In this document: positions 1 through 13,100 of the stretch, in pieces | How the letters are laid out: every line of letters begins with the position of its first letter | Position numbering within the stretch: the first letter of the stretch is position 1 | DNA from: Paragordius varius | Taxonomy: Eukaryota; Nematomorpha | Direction: 5' to 3' | Length of the DNA: 64,000 bases | Assembly (NCBI GenBank): GCA_964247055.1 | Contig: OZ176055.1 | Span: 9,672,001 to 9,736,000, forward strand | Position numbers and translations under genes: made by a program | The notes under the pieces: model-generated | What the model was told of the DNA's origin: nothing | Database searches by the model: none | Seen by the model: the letters and a program-made list of their open reading frames with translations, nothing else

Positions 1-815
1 ACCGTTAATTTATGAAAGAGTTAATAATATTCACATATATAAAATACTTTGAATCAACTTGGAAATAAAATTCTTTATCGATCATCGGTTTCTCGTGGCA
101 AGTGTTATTGAAGTGACATATAAAGTTTTGAACAAAATTGAATAGTCCACTTGATAAGAGGGCTTTGCTATCAAAATGACCTAAGCATTAAAAAACGCAA
201 AATTATAATCCTTCTCTAAAATAAAAACTGATATGGGCAGCTGAAACTCAATGAAAAAAAGATACGCCGGTATATTAAATTTAAATTTAAATCTTTAGTT
301 TTATTTTACAAATTTTTATAAAAATAACAGCTGTTTACTTTTAGGATTATTCTCCATCTGGCAATTTTGAATGTAAATATTCAAATTTTTTGAAAAAATT
401 AAAATTAAGATTCTCATCAACATTTTTCCGCCGATTTTTTACAAAATTAATTTTCAAATAGCTAAAAATGGCATCTAATAAAATATTATGGTTGAAAAAA
501 AATTAATTATATTTCAATAAATTCCCAACTATCAATATTAATCAGCTGTTTTTTAAAACAGATATGAGTGCTATTTAGATTTTGGACTTTAGAACAAAAT
601 TGCATGAGTTTATAATTAAATACCGATAATATTTTTTACCACTAGATATCATCCAATGTAATCTTTTTTAACTAAACTCTTACCTTTTTTTTATAAATTT
701 GAACCATTTTGATAAAATAAATATAATTTTTTGGCTCAATTGATAAGGCTCAGGTTCTTATTAAGGCATTTATAACAAACACACTCATCTCAATAAATGT
801 GTGTCGATTTAAATA

Positions 816-1106
816 CGAAAACTGAAATTATACGGACAAAACGATATAAAGACATATATTTTTTCTCAAATACAACCATACTTTTAAAATCTAGATTTAT
901 AACAATATAACTCATCAATTTAACTGACAAAGTGTGAAATAGAGATATATATATAAGACTAACACAATTATATATTTTACAATTGTAACTAAATAGCTAG
1001 CTTATATAAGAAAAATTAAGGTTTTGAAAAGTATGGTTGTCTTTTAGTAAAAAAATATTTGTCTTTAAATTTTTACGTTTTATCCGTATAATTTCAATTT
1101 TTACTG
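816..1106. repeat. Family A MITE (long inverted repeats)
   Basis: The left arm carries the family core GAAATTATACGGACAAAACG and AACCATACTTTT. The right arm carries its complement (AAAAGTATGGTTGTCTTTT, then TTTTTACTG followed by TA). The left terminus is eroded. Confidence 0.75.
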
Positions 1107-3065
1107 TAAGTAATATGTGATTTTCTTTAATAGGACATACATTCTGATTGCATCATTGTTAATCCCTTTTCATTGCTTAAACGGATAAGGACAATAATGA
1201 ACACAAGAAAAAGCGGCCATAGAATATCAAAAAGTAGTCTAATCTATAAAAAATGTAAATTATTTTTTAATGTTAAATTAAATTAAATAATATTATCAAT
1301 TTATCCTAAATATGATAGAAACCTGTAAAATAAGGTAATATAAGATATTATTTAGTATTTATTTTTTAAAATTAAATCGACACAGTTTAGAGATTGTTTT
1401 TTTGTCTGGCCTAACCGTTGGTTATCTTTTTTTTCTTTTTTATTAAATCTAATTTAAATTCGACTTGTTGATCAAAGGTCAAACAAAATTAAGGACAAAA
1501 TGTGACTTTTAACAGTATGAGGCGTGATTTACACCGTTTTTTAAAAAGTGGGATGGATCCCTTTGGCTATTGAATGTTTAAAGAAAGGAAATCGTTAATT
1601 TGCCATCAGTAGATGAAAAAATAATCTCCAACATGTTTGATATTTAAAATATGTTGAATCTCTTTGATATAATCTCAAAAGCACATAAAAGAATATTTAG
1701 TATAATACCTTGTTTTTTTGGACCATTTTCATGTGTTTCCACATGAGCAGTAAGAATTGGTGAAGTTTTACGTTCATTGTATAAAGTTATATCTTAGCAT
1801 TTTATCTCTAAATTTCCAGGAATAGATGTGGAATTACTCGTCATGGCTTTTTTATAAGTTAAAGATGTATGTATGTATAATTATAAGATAATAATATGTA
1901 TAGTATACATTTTAGAAACATATAAATATATATAATACATTGAGTGAAAATAATATGGAACGACTGACACAACCACATTATATTTTCACTAATTATAATT
2001 TACTAGGGACAATGAAAGTAGGATAAAAATATAGAAATATTTATTTAGGTCTTGGTCACTTAAGGCCTCCGGTAATTTAGACATTATAAGAATTATAAAA
2101 AAATAGAAGAATTTGAAATCGGAAAATATAATTTTAGTAAAGTAGGACGTTATTAAACTTTTGACACTTCTCTATAAACAAAATTATGATTTATCATAGG
2201 CACAATGTAATAATTTAAAAGATTTATTGAAATAGCCTTTTGTCCTCAAAGTAGAGAATTCTTGTCATATATAAATGTAAAAACTTTATATAACATTTAT
2301 ATTATATAACCAAAATTTATTGCTCTGGGAATTCAAGTTTTTATTGACACCATAAGGTGTTTCAACTATAATAATTTTACCGATTTATGATAATAAATTT
2401 AAGGTATTAAAATTTTTTACTGAAACTACCTCCAAGGGAAACGAAAATTATTATAGGTGAAGTCAATACAAAATTTATAAAATATTTTAAACAGGTAGTG
2501 ATAACGTATGTGTTTAAAGCATATATTATCTAAATCAGCGGGTTTATTAGCCATAATATCCATTACAAATAGGAAAATGTCACTTAGGGCAGCACTTAAA
2601 TGCTATAAATTTTATTAATCAAATAGAGTCCTTGGATTATCATTCTTTAACCATGTTAAATTATTAAATAATATTCTCAAATAAAACCGATTAAAATGTT
2701 GTTAAAAAAGCCTATAATAATTTCGAATAAATTCAGGAAATTTCATTATTCTAAGTCCTGTTAGGCTAAAATCTTAGTATATTTGTTCAAAAAGGTTGTA
2801 ATCATTCATTTTCTTCTTTTAACTGAACCTTTACATTAGTTTTCAAAATTTTATTAAAATCAAATTGCTCAGTAAAATGATAAGCAAACATGAGTCAGAA
2901 ATGGAACGAAAGATAAAAATTATCAGAAATTTTACATCGGTTAAAGAAATTATAAGATATTAACTAAGGATATATTAACTTTAAAGCACCAAAAATCAGA
3001 ATAAAGTTAATTATATAGAATAGAATTCTTTCATATCGAGGCTGGAAGACATAAACACTGGTCTC

Positions 3066-3318
3066 ATTCACCCTCGAACAATTCAAATCCCTAAAAATAA
3101 AATATGTGTTTTCGGGCTAATATAACTCATTATTAATATATGTTTATCGCTAAATTTATTATTCTTTCAGTATTATTTTAATTTTAAACAAAATATTATT
3201 TTTTAAAAATATAAAAAGCCAATTTTTAATCTTAAAAAACACGTAATTTATTTTAGGGTGAATTTGAATTATATAAGGGTGTTGAATTGCTCAAAGGTGT
3301 TGAAGTGTAAATAGTATA
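3066..3318. repeat. Family B element with 21-bp subterminal repeats
   Basis: It begins with TTCACCCTCGAACAATTCAA-type units followed by a core containing CTAATATAACTCATTATTAA. It ends with the complementary AGGGTGAATTTGAATT units and a degraded GTAAATAGTATA terminus. The left terminus is unclear. Confidence 0.6.
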
Positions 3319-3504
3319 TTAAAGCATAAAATTGGTTAATGTCATTGCATTTAAAGGCAATAACGGCGTAAAACATCCCATTAATTTAGGGTAAAATCCA
3401 AAGATAATCCAATATTTAAATTGATCTCATCAAAACACCACTGAAAGGGACGGTTAATATTCAAACACCTTTGCAATTCATTCCAAAGAATATCATTATA
3501 ATAT

Positions 3505-3745
3505 ACAATTTAAAGTTCAAATTCACTCTAAAATGTGTTTTCAAACTAATATAACTCATTATTAATATGAAATAAAATTTTATGGCATAGTTTATTATTT
3601 TTTCAGTATTATTTCAATTTAGAACATAATTTTTAAAAATATAGGTAATTTTTAATCTTTATATATATTTGAGGTTAAATTTGAATTGTTCGAGGGTGAA
3701 TTTAAATTGTTTAAGGGTGAATTCGAATTGTAAATGGTATGTATC
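3505..3745. repeat. Family B element
   Basis: It has the same core as the copy just upstream. It ends in three 21-bp-type units in the AGGGTGAATT orientation and a well-kept terminus GAATTGTAAATGGTATG. The left end is degraded. Its right end abuts and appears to interrupt the palindrome family C copy that starts next to it. Confidence 0.65.
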
Positions 3746-5060
3746 ATCAACTGCATATAAAAAGCAAAACAATATTTTTTTTAAAAATATTTTTTTGTTG
3801 GCTCCGAAAGTCATTTTCTGAAATGAGCCAGTTTCTTACAACTTCCTGACTTTTTAGGGTGGTTAATCCCAGGCGATTCTAAATTTAAATACTATAAAAA
3901 GTATTTAAGGTATTTTGTTACAAAAATGTAAAATTGTAACAAAATCATCAACTCAAACTTTTTTGCCGTCATTTTTTTCCCATAATTTTTTTTAATCGCT
4001 AATGCAACAGGCAAATTAATGTATATTATCAAAATGCAAATAATTAACTTTTAAAAGATTTCAGACTTGATTTTACCAGCGAAAACTTGGTATATTTTGA
4101 TTTTCATATAAGCTATTTATCTTAATCGTGTTTTGGAGCTCCAATTTTCAACTCTAGAAGTCAACTGTAAAAACATAATTTTTATTTGATACATGAGAAC
4201 AAGGTTATTTAGTTTTAACTGAAATACTCACAAAACAGTAGTTCATTTACAAAATTGAGCTTTAGGATATTAAATTCCTCCAATATGTCAACTAAGATGA
4301 AAAGTGAAAAATACATGAAGCTTTGAAATAAACGCATAAATGCCGAGATTGGCCGATAAAAATTTTATATATATATGCTAAATTTACCGCATACTTTTTT
4401 CAATTTTAGAGCAAAATCTTTTTAAAGCACACTTCAAAATATTTTGAGGCATGATAGAATTATAAAAACGATATATAATATAAAAACCTATTCAATATAT
4501 GATAATACTGAACGTTTCTATCACCTTATGATTGAAATATTCGTTCACCTTCACATTTATATTAAATTAATATTCAACCAAACTTGAAAGCAAACTATAA
4601 TATCTTATTGCTTTATATCGGTTCCATCATCCCTCACAATAATATAAAGTACGCTTCAATAAAATTTTGCTAAAAATTAAATTTTTGAAAAAAATATGCT
4701 TTTTTCGAAAATATTTTTATTTATCAATTAGCATATATTAAAATTTTTTACGCGCAAGTTCGGCATTGATGCGTTTATTTTAGAATCGGAGTTTCGGACA
4801 CATATAAAGATTAATTTTTTAAAAAATTTGTTTGCTTTTTATATGCAGTATAATATATTTTAGTGATATTTTTTGGAAGGAAGTATTTAGCAAAAATTTT
4901 TAAAATTGTGCACAAATTTTGCTATTTTTATATATGAATCACTTACTAATAAGTATAAATACCTTTCTTAAATTACTTGTAAGGGCCAAAAACTAAGAGT
5001 ACCAAAATGCACCTGATACAATTCCTATCAGATTATTTTTTTTCATCAGTTTTTTATACC
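3745..5060. repeat. Family C interrupted palindrome, about 1.3 kb
   Basis: Two arm pairs can be matched. CTGCATATAAAAAGCAAA near 3758 is complementary to TTTGCTTTTTATATGCAG near 4830. AATAAACGCATAAATGCCGA at 4327 is complementary to TCGGCATTGATGCGTTTATT at 4760. The left arm has an unpaired insert of roughly 480 bp. No ORF is visible. Related copies occur at about 15600-18310, 18830-19500 and 39110-40740. I infer a non-autonomous fold-back DNA element; its superfamily is unknown. Confidence 0.55.
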
Positions 5061-5279
5061 CCCCGATCTTGTACGAAGTGTAAGTAAATGTACCCCACGC
5101 CATAATATAAAGTCGCTAAATTATATTAGGTATTACATGTGAAATATTTTTTTGATTTTTTAAAAATAAATATTTTTATTTACAAATTAAGTTATTTTCA
5201 ACTATACATATTTCTTGATCCAAATTTTAATTTTGCGAATAATTTTTATCATTTGTTACCATTTTAGTTAGGCAGCCAC

Positions 5280-6549
5280 ATGCTTACTACAAAATTTGTG
5301 ATCTCTGTTTTTCATAGAAAAATATGTTATAATTATATGAAATTACACTTAATTCCCAAACGTCTGGCCGGACATTCTCATTGGCAAAACGTAAAGAATA
5401 CTAAAATGGCAAAGGATCACCAAAAATCTCTTCTTTTCAATTATTTAGTGGTTCAAATACGACACGCTATTAAGGAAATGAATGGCAATACCAATCCAGA
5501 AACTAACCCGAGATTAGCAGAAGCTCTTAAAATGGCTAGGACTAATATGGTACCAAAAGCGACCCTGGAAAAAGTTTTGAAAAAATGGGGAGATTCATCC
5601 GATCAGAACGAAACACATTATTACGGGGTAAAGGGACCTAACGGTGTTGTTTTTATCATTGAATGTTTGACCTCCAAACCTAAAATCATAGGTACTGATG
5701 TTACTGTTGTGGCGAAAAAATCGGCGCTGCAAATTGCCGATTACCAACAACTGCTATATGCATTCGATAAAAAAGGTGTGATTAAAGTTTTTAATTCTGA
5801 TCGTTATGCTATTGACGCAAACTCAGCCGTTAATAAATACATGTTATTTGATAAAGCCGAAGAAATTGCCATTGAAAATGGTGCAGAAGAAGTCATTGAA
5901 GATTACATTGATGATACAAACGATAATGACACAAATACTTATCAAAGGTTTTTTTGATAATTAAGTATAAACAGTAAAAATATAATTATACAGACAAAAC
6001 GTATTCAAAAGAATTTTAGTATAAACAGACCACTATACTTTTTCAAATAATTTTTCCATAAACTATATATTTAAATTTTGATTCACATAAGTTGGTGCAA
6101 TACTTATTTGTATTACCAATTTTCATTTCATAGCCCAAAAATATACAACTATTTTTTGTTTTGTTTTTACGGTTTCTGTTTAATCTAAATCTTAACTTTA
6201 CAATCATCATGTTTTTAGGGATATCCTTCAATTTATAGTTCCGCTGCAAGAATTCAATAATATTCGAACATCGCTATCTAATCAATATTCTTTGCCTATA
6301 CGTTCGGCCGAAATCGAATACCTTCCCAAACCTGAACACATGGTAAAGTTAACGGAAAAATTACCGGTAAAACTTTGTCAGCGGTTCTTCGAGAAAGTTT
6401 CTGAATTAATTCCATCACACAACAAAATTTATACGAATTTAGATCCCACATCGTTTGCGCAATTGGAAAATACTTCAAATGACATAGCAGACGATAGTAA
6501 CGCAACGGCAATTCTCAACACCCTAAAATCTTCCATAAAAATTAGATAG
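5280..6549 (+). CDS. TACO1: TACO1/YebC-family mitochondrial translational activator
   Basis: There are two exons, 5280-5947 and 6219-6549, joined in frame inside an Arg codon; the product is 332 aa. Human TACO1 is about 297 aa. The YebC core starts with AGHSHWQNVKNTKMAKDHQK (family: AGHNKWSKVRHIKGPKD) and continues through NPRLAEALKMARTNMVPKAT and YAFDKKGVIKVF to IENGAEEVIED. The second exon supplies the last domain (LQFIVPLQEFNNIRTSL). Family members act in mitochondria on translation of COX1 or of proline-rich stretches. The first 30 or so residues are basic and could be a targeting sequence. ATG 5337 is an alternative start nearer the core. The intron holds a degraded family A MITE starting 24 nt from the donor. 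The gene is convergent with laccase. Confidence 0.9.
5972..6050. repeat. Degraded family A MITE in TACO1 intron
   Basis: The left arm CAGTAAAAATATAATTATAC plus AGACAAAACGT is recognisable; the right arm is poorly preserved. The element begins 24 nt downstream of the 5' splice site at 5948. Confidence 0.5.
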
Positions 6550-6561
6550 ATAGATAGATAG
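6543..6561 (+). repeat. GATA microsatellite overlapping TACO1 stop codon
   Basis: Tandem GATA units run from the last TACO1 codons across the TAG stop at 6547-6549 and into the 3' UTR. Copy-number changes would fall after the first stop and not affect the protein. Confidence 0.8.
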
Positions 6562-6567
6562 AATAAA
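6562..6567 (+). terminator. TACO1 poly(A) signal AATAAA
   Basis: A canonical AATAAA lies only 13 nt after the stop codon, which predicts a 3' UTR of about 30-40 nt. Confidence 0.6.
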
Positions 6568-6586
6568 ATTTTGGCTTTCAAATTAT

Positions 6587-6592
6587 TTTATT
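6587..6592 (-). terminator. Possible laccase poly(A) signal
   Basis: AATAAA on the minus strand, 221 nt after the laccase stop. In such AT-rich DNA this could be chance. If real, the TACO1 and laccase 3' ends lie within about 30 bp of each other. Confidence 0.3.
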
Positions 6593-6812
6593 ATATATAT
6601 AGGGATTTTAATAAATTTTTGATATTTAACACACATGTTTGATAAAGGAATGTTTGTTATATACATTTAACATTTTTTCGTCAATAACTTTGACTCTATA
6701 AAATCGGGGATTATGTGATTAAATGATATATATTGCAGTATGTGTCCCAGAGAATAGTTATGTATATAAATTTCAATAAAATCAAACAATGTTAGATATA
6801 TTAGGAGGATTT

Positions 6813-7447
6813 TCATAAATTCAATTGTCTTCTATCCATTCTCCATGAGCCACACTTGGGGAAATCTAGGGGGACTTTGAGCATGTTTTCGTATTCTCCA
6901 ACCTTAAAGACCACAGCCATCCCACCCAGCAAATGGAATCCCAAATGACAATGAAATATCCAAAAACCTTTACGTTTAAGATCAAACATAAAATTATTTG
7001 TAACGATATTTATTGAATCTTCAATAACTTTTATTCAAAATATTACCTGGATTATCGGCCTTAAATCTTACAATGGCATAGCCTCCTTCTGGTACCGTTA
7101 CTGTGTCTTTAATGACTGGCATATCGAAATTTCGTTTAAGTTGACCCAATTCGTCCAATCTTCTCACCTTGCAAATATATTAATTAAACATATTTTAGCG
7201 TATCGTTTCGAAATATTAGATTTAGGAGTAAACTCTGAATCGAAATTAAGGAACCGTTTCTGGTTTAATTCCTAGTAAATTTTTAATTTTTCTTTAAAAA
7301 TAACGGTTAAATTGTTCCGTTAATTATATTAGTCTGTTTTCATGGTCATAAAATCTGATTCTATAATATACAGATTTTTTTAACAAAAGGTGAGTGCCGA
7401 TATAAACTATGATGCTGCACACTTTTATGGTTTGGGTTAATTTGATA

Positions 7448-7491
<44 letters not shown>

Positions 7492-10064
7492 CATTGAATT
7501 AGTCATATTTAGCAACATCTTTCCCTTTAAAACTGGTGATTTGGTCACATCTATTATATTTTGTACCTCTTCAATCCTAAGTTGGGATCCTAAGCGTTCT
7601 TGAGCCAAAATGGCAAAGGAATATCCATGCAAATGAAACGTGTGGGTATCTCGTTTTAAATTATGGCCTATTATAATAAAATTTATAATTTTTAGTTAAA
7701 TATATAGTAAGAATTGAAATTATACAGACAAAACGTAAAAACGTGCGACAAATATTTATTTTCAAAAGACAACTAAACTTTTTTAACGTTGATATCTGCT
7801 ATGTAAAACAAAATTCACAGCTAAATTTCATATACTTTTCAGTTTAACAATAATGTGTTATAAAATTAGTATTTAAAATATATGGTTGTCTTTATAAAAA
7901 AAATATATGTCCTGATGTTTTAACATTCTGTCCGTATAATTTTTGGGTTAAATATAATATTTTATTATATGAATTTTTTTCGGGCAAATTACTTTCATCA
8001 GCTATGATTAATTCCACAATTTCTCCACTGTTAATTTCGTACGAATTCACACAATGGCACACCTTTTGACTTGAACATTCTGGATTGGATTCTAGGTTAC
8101 AGAACTCAGCCTTTGACACGTCTGGATATTGACTGAGCAGAGGTGAGGTTGGATGAATAAATGAAATATTGTTAATATTGGGCAGTTCTATTGAAATATT
8201 TAGAGTTAGATAAATGTTAAACAAATATTGGCGATTTTTAGTTTAAATTTTATAAAAAAACTTTAATAACGCCTGTTAAATTTGTAGGGGCGCTAATTTA
8301 ACAACGCTAAAATATTTGATTCTTGAAATGATGAACATTTGAAATTAAAAATCAAGGGTACTAATAGTAATTAACATATCTATAAGGTCTCTTAGTTCTG
8401 AATATTATTTTTATATATTAAATAGATTTCAAATCATTGCTCTTTTAATATTACAGTAAAAATTAAAATAACGGACAAAACGCAAAAATATAAAAATGAC
8501 AAACATTTTTTTCTAAAACACAACCAACCATACTTTTTAAATCTTGGTTTTTTAAAAATTAGTCATTGTATACAATTGCAAAGTACAAAATAGAGATGTA
8601 TATTGGTCACACAATTAATTATTATATAACTAAACAATTTATACAGGAAAAAATAAGGTTAAAAAGTATGGGGTTATCTTTTGAAAAAGAAAATATTTGT
8701 CTTTATGTTTTTACGTTTTGTCCGTATAATTTCAATTTTTATTGGACTGCTTGGGACACAGATTTATCAGTTGAATCATGAATCATGTTCACGTTACTTT
8801 TGATTATAATTTATAGCCATTTTTGATAACAGCTGTCGGTATTGATCCTAATTGATATTTAACATAAATGTTTTTCTTAATATACTCAAAAAAATTTATA
8901 ATCATTTTAATTTAGGATTTTGCCGTCGTTAAAATTTATTAAATTTAATTTAAAAAAAACTGAGAGTCTGTGTTCACTTTATACTGTTTATATTACTTTT
9001 AAATTTATTCTCAAACAACTAATTAATTAAAGGGGATTCTTTATTTTTACCATTTCCTATGGAACTATCAACAAACATGTAAATTTTTCGAAAGTTTTCA
9101 GAGCTCATTAGATCCTTCATATTGTATTGCGTAGGTAAAGATTTTATATCTGTGAGTGGAATGCAAGTGTGCATTTCACATCTATCATAATCTGACAGTA
9201 AATTGAAAATCTAAAATAGAATTTGAAAAAAAACATAGGATATACTGTTTGAAATTTAGTAGTGAAATAAAGAATTTAATAATAAGTTTAAACGTAAGGA
9301 TATAAAGACAAATTTTTACTAAAGCCGCTAAATACTATTAACGCTGATTTTATATTAAATATAACTCATTGTTTGAAATTGTAAATATGAAATAGAGACG
9401 TAAATTGGTACAATCAATTATATATTCTGGATTTGTTTAATTACTTATAAGGAAAAATAAGGTTTAAAAATATGGTTATTGAAAATAATTGCCTTTTAAA
9501 AGCTTTGTGTCTCTGTATAATATTAATTTTTAGTGGACATAAGTCCGGTCAATATTCTCGATTGTAAAAATCCCCTAATACTCCATATGCCGCCATTATA
9601 ATTTAGTAATGAATGTTCAAAAAATTTATTACCGAAAGTTTTAAACTAAACTAAACTAAATTATAACCTTATAATCCTTGTTTATTGGTTCTTGTGTGGC
9701 AAAATCAACCCTTGAATTTTCAATCATATTCAACACTTCCACTATGCTAAGCGAAGATCTTTCCTTTTCCGTATATATTAGGTAGGAGGTAGCACTTGAT
9801 ATCATAGAGTTTTTCTTGCAAACGCCCGAACCTTGCCATTTCATTTCAAAGACAAAATTATTTTTTGTTGTAATATTGCTTAAACTGTTAGCAACACCAT
9901 CAAACTGGTTATTTGTCAGCCAGGCATCGGTAATAGGTTCCAGGAAAACGTCATATCTAACATATTGATTGGTATGAGTCAGATATTTACAAGAATTTTA
10001 CAAGTGCAATAATAAAAAAAACTGATACAAATATAACCTAAAAATTTTTTTGGGGACAGTTTCT

Positions 10065-10101
<37 letters not shown>

Positions 10102-13100
10102 ATTGTATATGATAATAAACATAAATCCAAGGATTATCACTGATTTACATACAGATTTTAATCATAATAACGCCCGTATTATGCAGCATGGAGAAAGACT
10201 CGATTAATCCACATTCTTAAAAACGGTAAAATATAAAAGGCAATTTTTCCAAGCATTAATTTTAAAAAAGGAACTAAAATATTTATTGTCAGCAGAAGAT
10301 TAAAATGGGGCTATCTATACCCTTCCTAATAATGTCAATATTAAATAGCGGAATTGAGGTATTTAAAACTGGGCTAAAAAGATAAGCGACACCGCTATTT
10401 CATGGTAACACATTAACAACAAATTACTCCTATTACCTTTCAGGCTATTGTCGGCTATTATAAATCCGATAAAATAGTGTATCAAAATTTCTATTCTACA
10501 ATCAAAGCCCTGGCAAAAACACATGTTAAAGCTAATGAAATATTTTATAAATACCTTTCACTCGTATAAATGTACATTTCATCCACAATGACTGGTTGAA
10601 AAGCATGGCCATCTGAGCGTACAATTTTTAATCGATGTCCTTCGATGGACAATGAGATTGGACAATACAAGAATCCATTACTAACTATTCGGAGAAAGGG
10701 CTTCTGACCCCTGGGATTATATATAAAATAGGATGGTGGACTGTTTGCATTGCCTAGAGTTTTGATTTAATAAATTATATTTTTGATTTCATATGCTCTA
10801 AAAACAGTGCTTATAAAGATATAAATAATATTTAGAAACAATACAGAAAATTTAATAAGATAAAATATAAAAACTAACAGACTAATATCTTTTTATTATA
10901 AATTTCGTTAAATATAGTGGGCGTGACTGCAAACATCAGCTGATTAATAATTAAATATATTATTCGATAACTAAACTTTTCCAATCAAATGAAATTTCAA
11001 TAATTGGCATCTTTACAAAAATATTTAATAAGACTATTTTTTATAAAAAACGAATTTCGAGATTTTCCATATAACTTTTATATAAGATTACCATGTATAA
11101 TTCATAACTGATTGTTTTTTCTACAATAACCCAAAACAATAAAAATATGGTTTGCTTTGCTAAAAAATATTTTTGCGTATGTCTTTAAAATTTTTTCTTT
11201 TTACCGGATACATATATTTATTCATACCTATTCCACCCTGTCTACCGTTTACCACAATAGAAAAAAACGGGTCTTGATCTCTTACAAAGTATGGCGGATA
11301 AAAGATGGGTGACCAATCCTGAATTAATGCCACGGAATTTAAATCATTCTCGTAGTATTCGTATTTTGGCCCGCTTGTCATGGGGTGCTTGGGACGTACT
11401 ATTAAACCACCAGCTACACCTACATACATATACAGTAAAAATAATTGCGGAATTTTACAGAACAAAATGTAGAAACTTAAGGACAAAAATATTTTTATTT
11501 CTCAAAAGACAGCCCCATACTTTTTTTGTTAATCGTAATTTTTACATCAACTATTTCAAAAAATATGTAATATATAAAAAATTGAGTTACCAATTTACAT
11601 TTTTATTTTCACACTCCACAGTTGGAAACAATAAACATTTTTTTTATTTTTTCTTTATCCTGAAAAAGGGTTTTAGAAATATAACCGAAAATTAGATATT
11701 TATTAAATAAATTAACTATTTATTTTTTTAAATTTCATTTATCCGCGTTTTTGCCATTTACTTAAACTATATATAGATATGCGTGATTCTTTCCTTTTTT
11801 TAAAAATAAATCAAGCTTAAAAAAGTACAGTGGCCTTTTGAAAAAAAATATGTCTATCTATTTTTACGTTTTGTCTGTCTAATTTCATTTTTTACTGTAT
11901 TAGGCATATACATCTGCGGTAATCACCAAAAAAATCTTAAAGGGCCGCAAAAAATATTTATCTTGTGTCTCAAAGGCCGTGCACCATGTAATACAAATAA
12001 AAATTTCATAACTGTGAGAAAATTTAAGTAGATCAAAAAAATTTTTAAATAAATAATTCAGGGTTACAAAAAAGCACTTTACCACTGATATAAACAAAAA
12101 AGGTACATTTATAAAAATTAATAAACGCCAAACTATACGAAAAACTAATGTTTTTTTACCTTGATCTCTTACAAGCGCAGCATGAGCATGCCAAAAATGA
12201 GTTCCGGCCGGTTTTGCCTCAAACACGTATTCAAAAGTTGTACCAGGTTCAATTCCACATTGCGTTACCATGGGAACGCCATCCATAAAAGGTGTGGTTT
12301 CCTGATGAATCCCATGCCAATGGATCGTGAGCGATTCTCCACTCAATAGTTGATTGCTAACATTTACCATGACTATATCATCTTCGCACACCTTATTATA
12401 GAGAAACTTTGAAATTTATATTAAAAAACAACTTAATCCTGATTTTATTTTTTTTTGAAAATAATATTATTAATATCTATTATTTATTATGGATTTATTT
12501 ATAGTTTTGATTCCATATTTTTTGGAGAAAAAAACGGTTTTAAACTTGATTCCGATCTTATTTTTAAGCTTAAATAGGCGGCTACGGTTCCCTTGTTGTT
12601 TAGTCTAATGACACGAATGGGTTTTATTTTTTAAACTTAATGACATCTTAATTATTATGATAAATGGGAATAGTAAGCCAATATATATAATGTATAGAAT
12701 AATTTTTTATGAAGCTGGAATATTATAATAATATGTATGGGGACAAAATATTACAAAATTAAGGTCATTTAAAACTTGAAGTAGATAATAATTAAAAAAT
12801 AATCAAATTCATAGAACCGTAGTTGAGACCGTCACGGTTTTTACCTTATTTCGAAAAAAAAACCCCATTGAGTAATCGTTTAAATATATTTTAAAGCAAT
12901 TAACCCTAATTTCAGGCCCAGGGAATTGATTGTTGGTCAAATAAATGGGTCTTAGGTGGCCATCAGCAACGGCGCAACCAGGTAAATAGCAATCTGCCTT
13001 AACTTGTGGACATTGACCACAATAGTGTGGGTTTAGGGTTCGCGTATAAGTTACGGTTAAATCGTATTGGCAAATTTTTATTTCTGTGTTAGGGTTACAT

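Larger units (their letters stand above)
1..5279. other. Gene-free AT-rich stretch made of repeats
   Basis: No conserved coding sequence is recognisable on either strand. The stretch holds one family A MITE (about 816-1106), two family B elements (about 3066-3318 and 3505-3745) and one copy of the large interrupted palindrome C (about 3745-5060). From 1107 to about 3060 I see only AT-rich sequence with no clear element. The promoter and any 5' UTR exon of TACO1 would lie at the right end. Confidence 0.6.

Noticed and set aside
816-1106. Perfect-looking hairpin as a microRNA or structural RNA gene
   Set aside because: The same hairpin recurs about 17 times with TA duplications and transposon-type ends, so it is a MITE.
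7324-7632. Overlapping open frames with YIYIYI repeats on both strands
   Set aside because: They are created by an AT microsatellite and the neighbouring laccase exon in other frames.
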